NCBI GenBank assembly: GCA_964604565.1
Contig: CAZRZN010000251.1
Span: forward strand, 1 to 6,343
Direction: 5' to 3'
Length of the DNA: 6,343 bases
From: CAZRZN01 sp964604565
Lineage (GTDB): Bacteria > Pseudomonadota > Alphaproteobacteria > Rhodobacterales > Rhodobacteraceae
The notes under the pieces are model-generated. The model was not told where the DNA came from, ran no database searches, and saw only the letters and a program-made list of their open reading frames with translations. The translations under genes were made by a program, and so were the position numbers. Each line of letters begins with the position of its first letter. Positions within the stretch are counted from its first letter, which is position 1. Below are positions 5,606 through 6,343 of this stretch, piece after piece.

Positions 5606-6135
5606 TCGGCGGGCGCCTTGGCCAAGGCCAGCACCGAGATCCGCGTAAGCCAGCGCGCCAGCAGCCCCGCCAGGATCGGCAGAGGCAGGCAAACCAGAAT
5701 CCGGACCCAGGTGAACTCCCAGCCCATCAGGGGCAGTTCCCAGACGATCAGCCGGTTAAGGCCCAACAGGGACCAAGAAGTGACATAGGCGATCAAGGTC
5801 CCGGCATCGGCACCGGCCATCCAGAAGGCATGGACCAGCGGGAAAGAAGTGAAGGGGCCACCGGGGGTCAAACTTCCAGCAAGCGAGGCCAGCAAGAGCC
5901 CGTGTATGCCAGATCCTTCCCCCAGTGTGCGGGTGATCTTTTCGCGGCTGACAAGGCGCTGCAGCAGTGCGCCGATCAACAGTCCGGCCGCCAGTTGCGG
6001 CAGGATGATCAGCAGGAGCCAGGCGGCATCCCCCGTGGCCTCAAGCACCACGCCAGGTCCGACCATTACATAGCACAGGGCTCCGGAAACGGTGGCGAGA
6101 AAAAGGAAGACATAATCGGACCGGGTGAATTTCAT
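5602..6135 (-). CDS. Half-size membrane protein A of a paralogous pair, permease-like
   Basis: This 177-residue protein has hydrophobic segments near residues 8-27, 38-60, 76-92, about 100-130 and 142-162. The signature PGGPFTSFP (91-99) is followed by SWSLLGLNRL, WELPLMGW and LPILAGLLA. Over 75 residues from the GxxxPGGP region about 35 are identical to protein B by eye. The start at 6135 is chosen because AGGAG lies ten bases upstream; the stretch read further upstream is arginine- and proline-rich and not membrane-like. It follows an isochorismatase-family gene across a 64-base gap containing a GC-rich hairpin. Exporter or importer function is inferred only from topology and context; an arsenite-type or DUF318-like permease is one possibility. 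Confidence 0.8.
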   Translation of the reverse strand: MKFTRSDYVFLFLATVSGALCYVMVGPGVVLEATGDAAWLLLIILPQLAAGLLIGALLQRLVSREKITRTLGEGSGIHGLLLASLAGSLTPGGPFTSFPLVHAFWMAGADAGTLIAYVTSWSLLGLNRLIVWELPLMGWEFTWVRILVCLPLPILAGLLARWLTRISVLALAKAPAE

Positions 6136-6145
6136 ACAAACTGCG

Positions 6146-6150
6146 CTCCT
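6146..6150 (-). promoter_or_regulatory. Ribosome binding site deciding the start of membrane protein A
   Basis: On the minus strand AGGAG stands ten bases before the ATG at 6135. It supports MKFTRSDYVF as the true N-terminus. Confidence 0.6.
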
Positions 6151-6159
6151 GACGCCGGG

Positions 6160-6183
6160 GCCGCCGGGGCCGGGCCCGGCGGC
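6160..6183. repeat. GC-rich intercistronic hairpin
   Basis: GCCGCCGGG (6160-6168) pairs perfectly with CCCGGCGGC (6175-6183) around a 6-base loop, and the inner bases also form the palindrome GCCGGGCCCGGC (6169-6180). It lies between the upstream hydrolase stop and the ribosome site of membrane protein A. No T run follows, so it is unlikely to be a full terminator. It may tune mRNA stability or relative expression in the operon. Confidence 0.5.
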
Positions 6184-6199
6184 TTGGGAGGTGCGGCGA

Positions 6200-6343
6200 C
6201 TATTCCGCCGCCGTCGCTCGGGACATTCCTGCACCGGACGGCAGGTCGAACATGCCCTGGCTGAGGGTGTTCAGGTGATCGACAACCTCATCGCTATGCA
6301 TGACGTTGGCATATTTCGCATGCATGTCGCACAGGTTGATGGC
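6200..6343 (-). CDS. Isochorismatase-family hydrolase, C-terminal part (cut by window end)
   Basis: Only the last 47 codons and the TAG stop (6200-6202) are inside the window. The visible part, INLCDMHAKYANVMHSDEVV, then DHL, matches the tail of the complete hydrolase in this cluster (INLFDLHHKYADVMHVEEVL, then DHL). By eye 16 of 24 residues are identical. This is therefore a paralogue from the same branch, with a longer and different last 20 residues. The catalytic residues lie outside the window, so activity cannot be judged. It is the first gene of the minus-strand cluster seen here, 64 bases before membrane protein A. Confidence 0.85.
   Translation of the reverse strand, partial: AINLCDMHAKYANVMHSDEVVDHLNTLSQGMFDLPSGAGMSRATAAE

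Noticed and set aside
5036..5788. 250-codon plus-strand frame
   Set aside because: Its translation is very rich in Gln, Arg and Asp with no domain, and it is antisense to the clear membrane proteins.
1..6343. CRISPR array, tRNA or rRNA genes
   Set aside because: No regularly spaced repeats and no tRNA or rRNA-like sequence were seen on either strand.

Overview
The window looks like a high-GC alphaproteobacterium, possibly from the Rhodobacterales or Rhizobiales. This rests on the transposase type, codon use and the catabolic gene content. No ribosomal or other taxonomic marker is present, so it is an inference.

Positions 1-1368 are insertion-sequence debris. The first ~60 bases read, in one frame, like a broken piece of an IS256/Mutator-type transposase. 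They are joined near base 130 to an IS1-like DDE transposase that has lost its N-terminal DNA-binding part but keeps its catalytic D, D and E. Downstream lies a tiny helix-turn-helix gene whose natural start is followed by a stop at codon 6. Then come a strong hairpin and a probable IS end near 1368.

Positions 1369-2097 hold a short AT-richer leader and a plus-strand XRE-cupin regulator. It is convergent with the next block, and its last 44 bases are also the end of the opposite gene.

Positions 2054-6343 are a minus-strand, operon-like catabolic cluster. In transcription order it contains the C-terminus of an isochorismatase-family hydrolase (cut by the window end), two paralogous half-size membrane proteins, a complete isochorismatase/N-carbamoylsarcosine-amidase-like hydrolase, and a 770-residue molybdenum hydroxylase large subunit. 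Two junctions are ATGA overlaps, so the genes are tightly coupled.

A reasonable joint role is uptake and oxidation of a nitrogenous, perhaps heterocyclic, compound. The paired membrane proteins would move it, the molybdenum enzyme would hydroxylate it, and the amidase-like hydrolases would cleave a C-N bond in an intermediate. The substrate cannot be read from the sequence. The Fe-S and FAD subunits the molybdenum enzyme normally needs are not in view. The most notable points are the split paralogous permease pair, a perfect 12-bp hairpin inside the start of the molybdenum enzyme gene, the paralogous hydrolases on both sides of the membrane pair, and the convergent coding overlap with the regulator.
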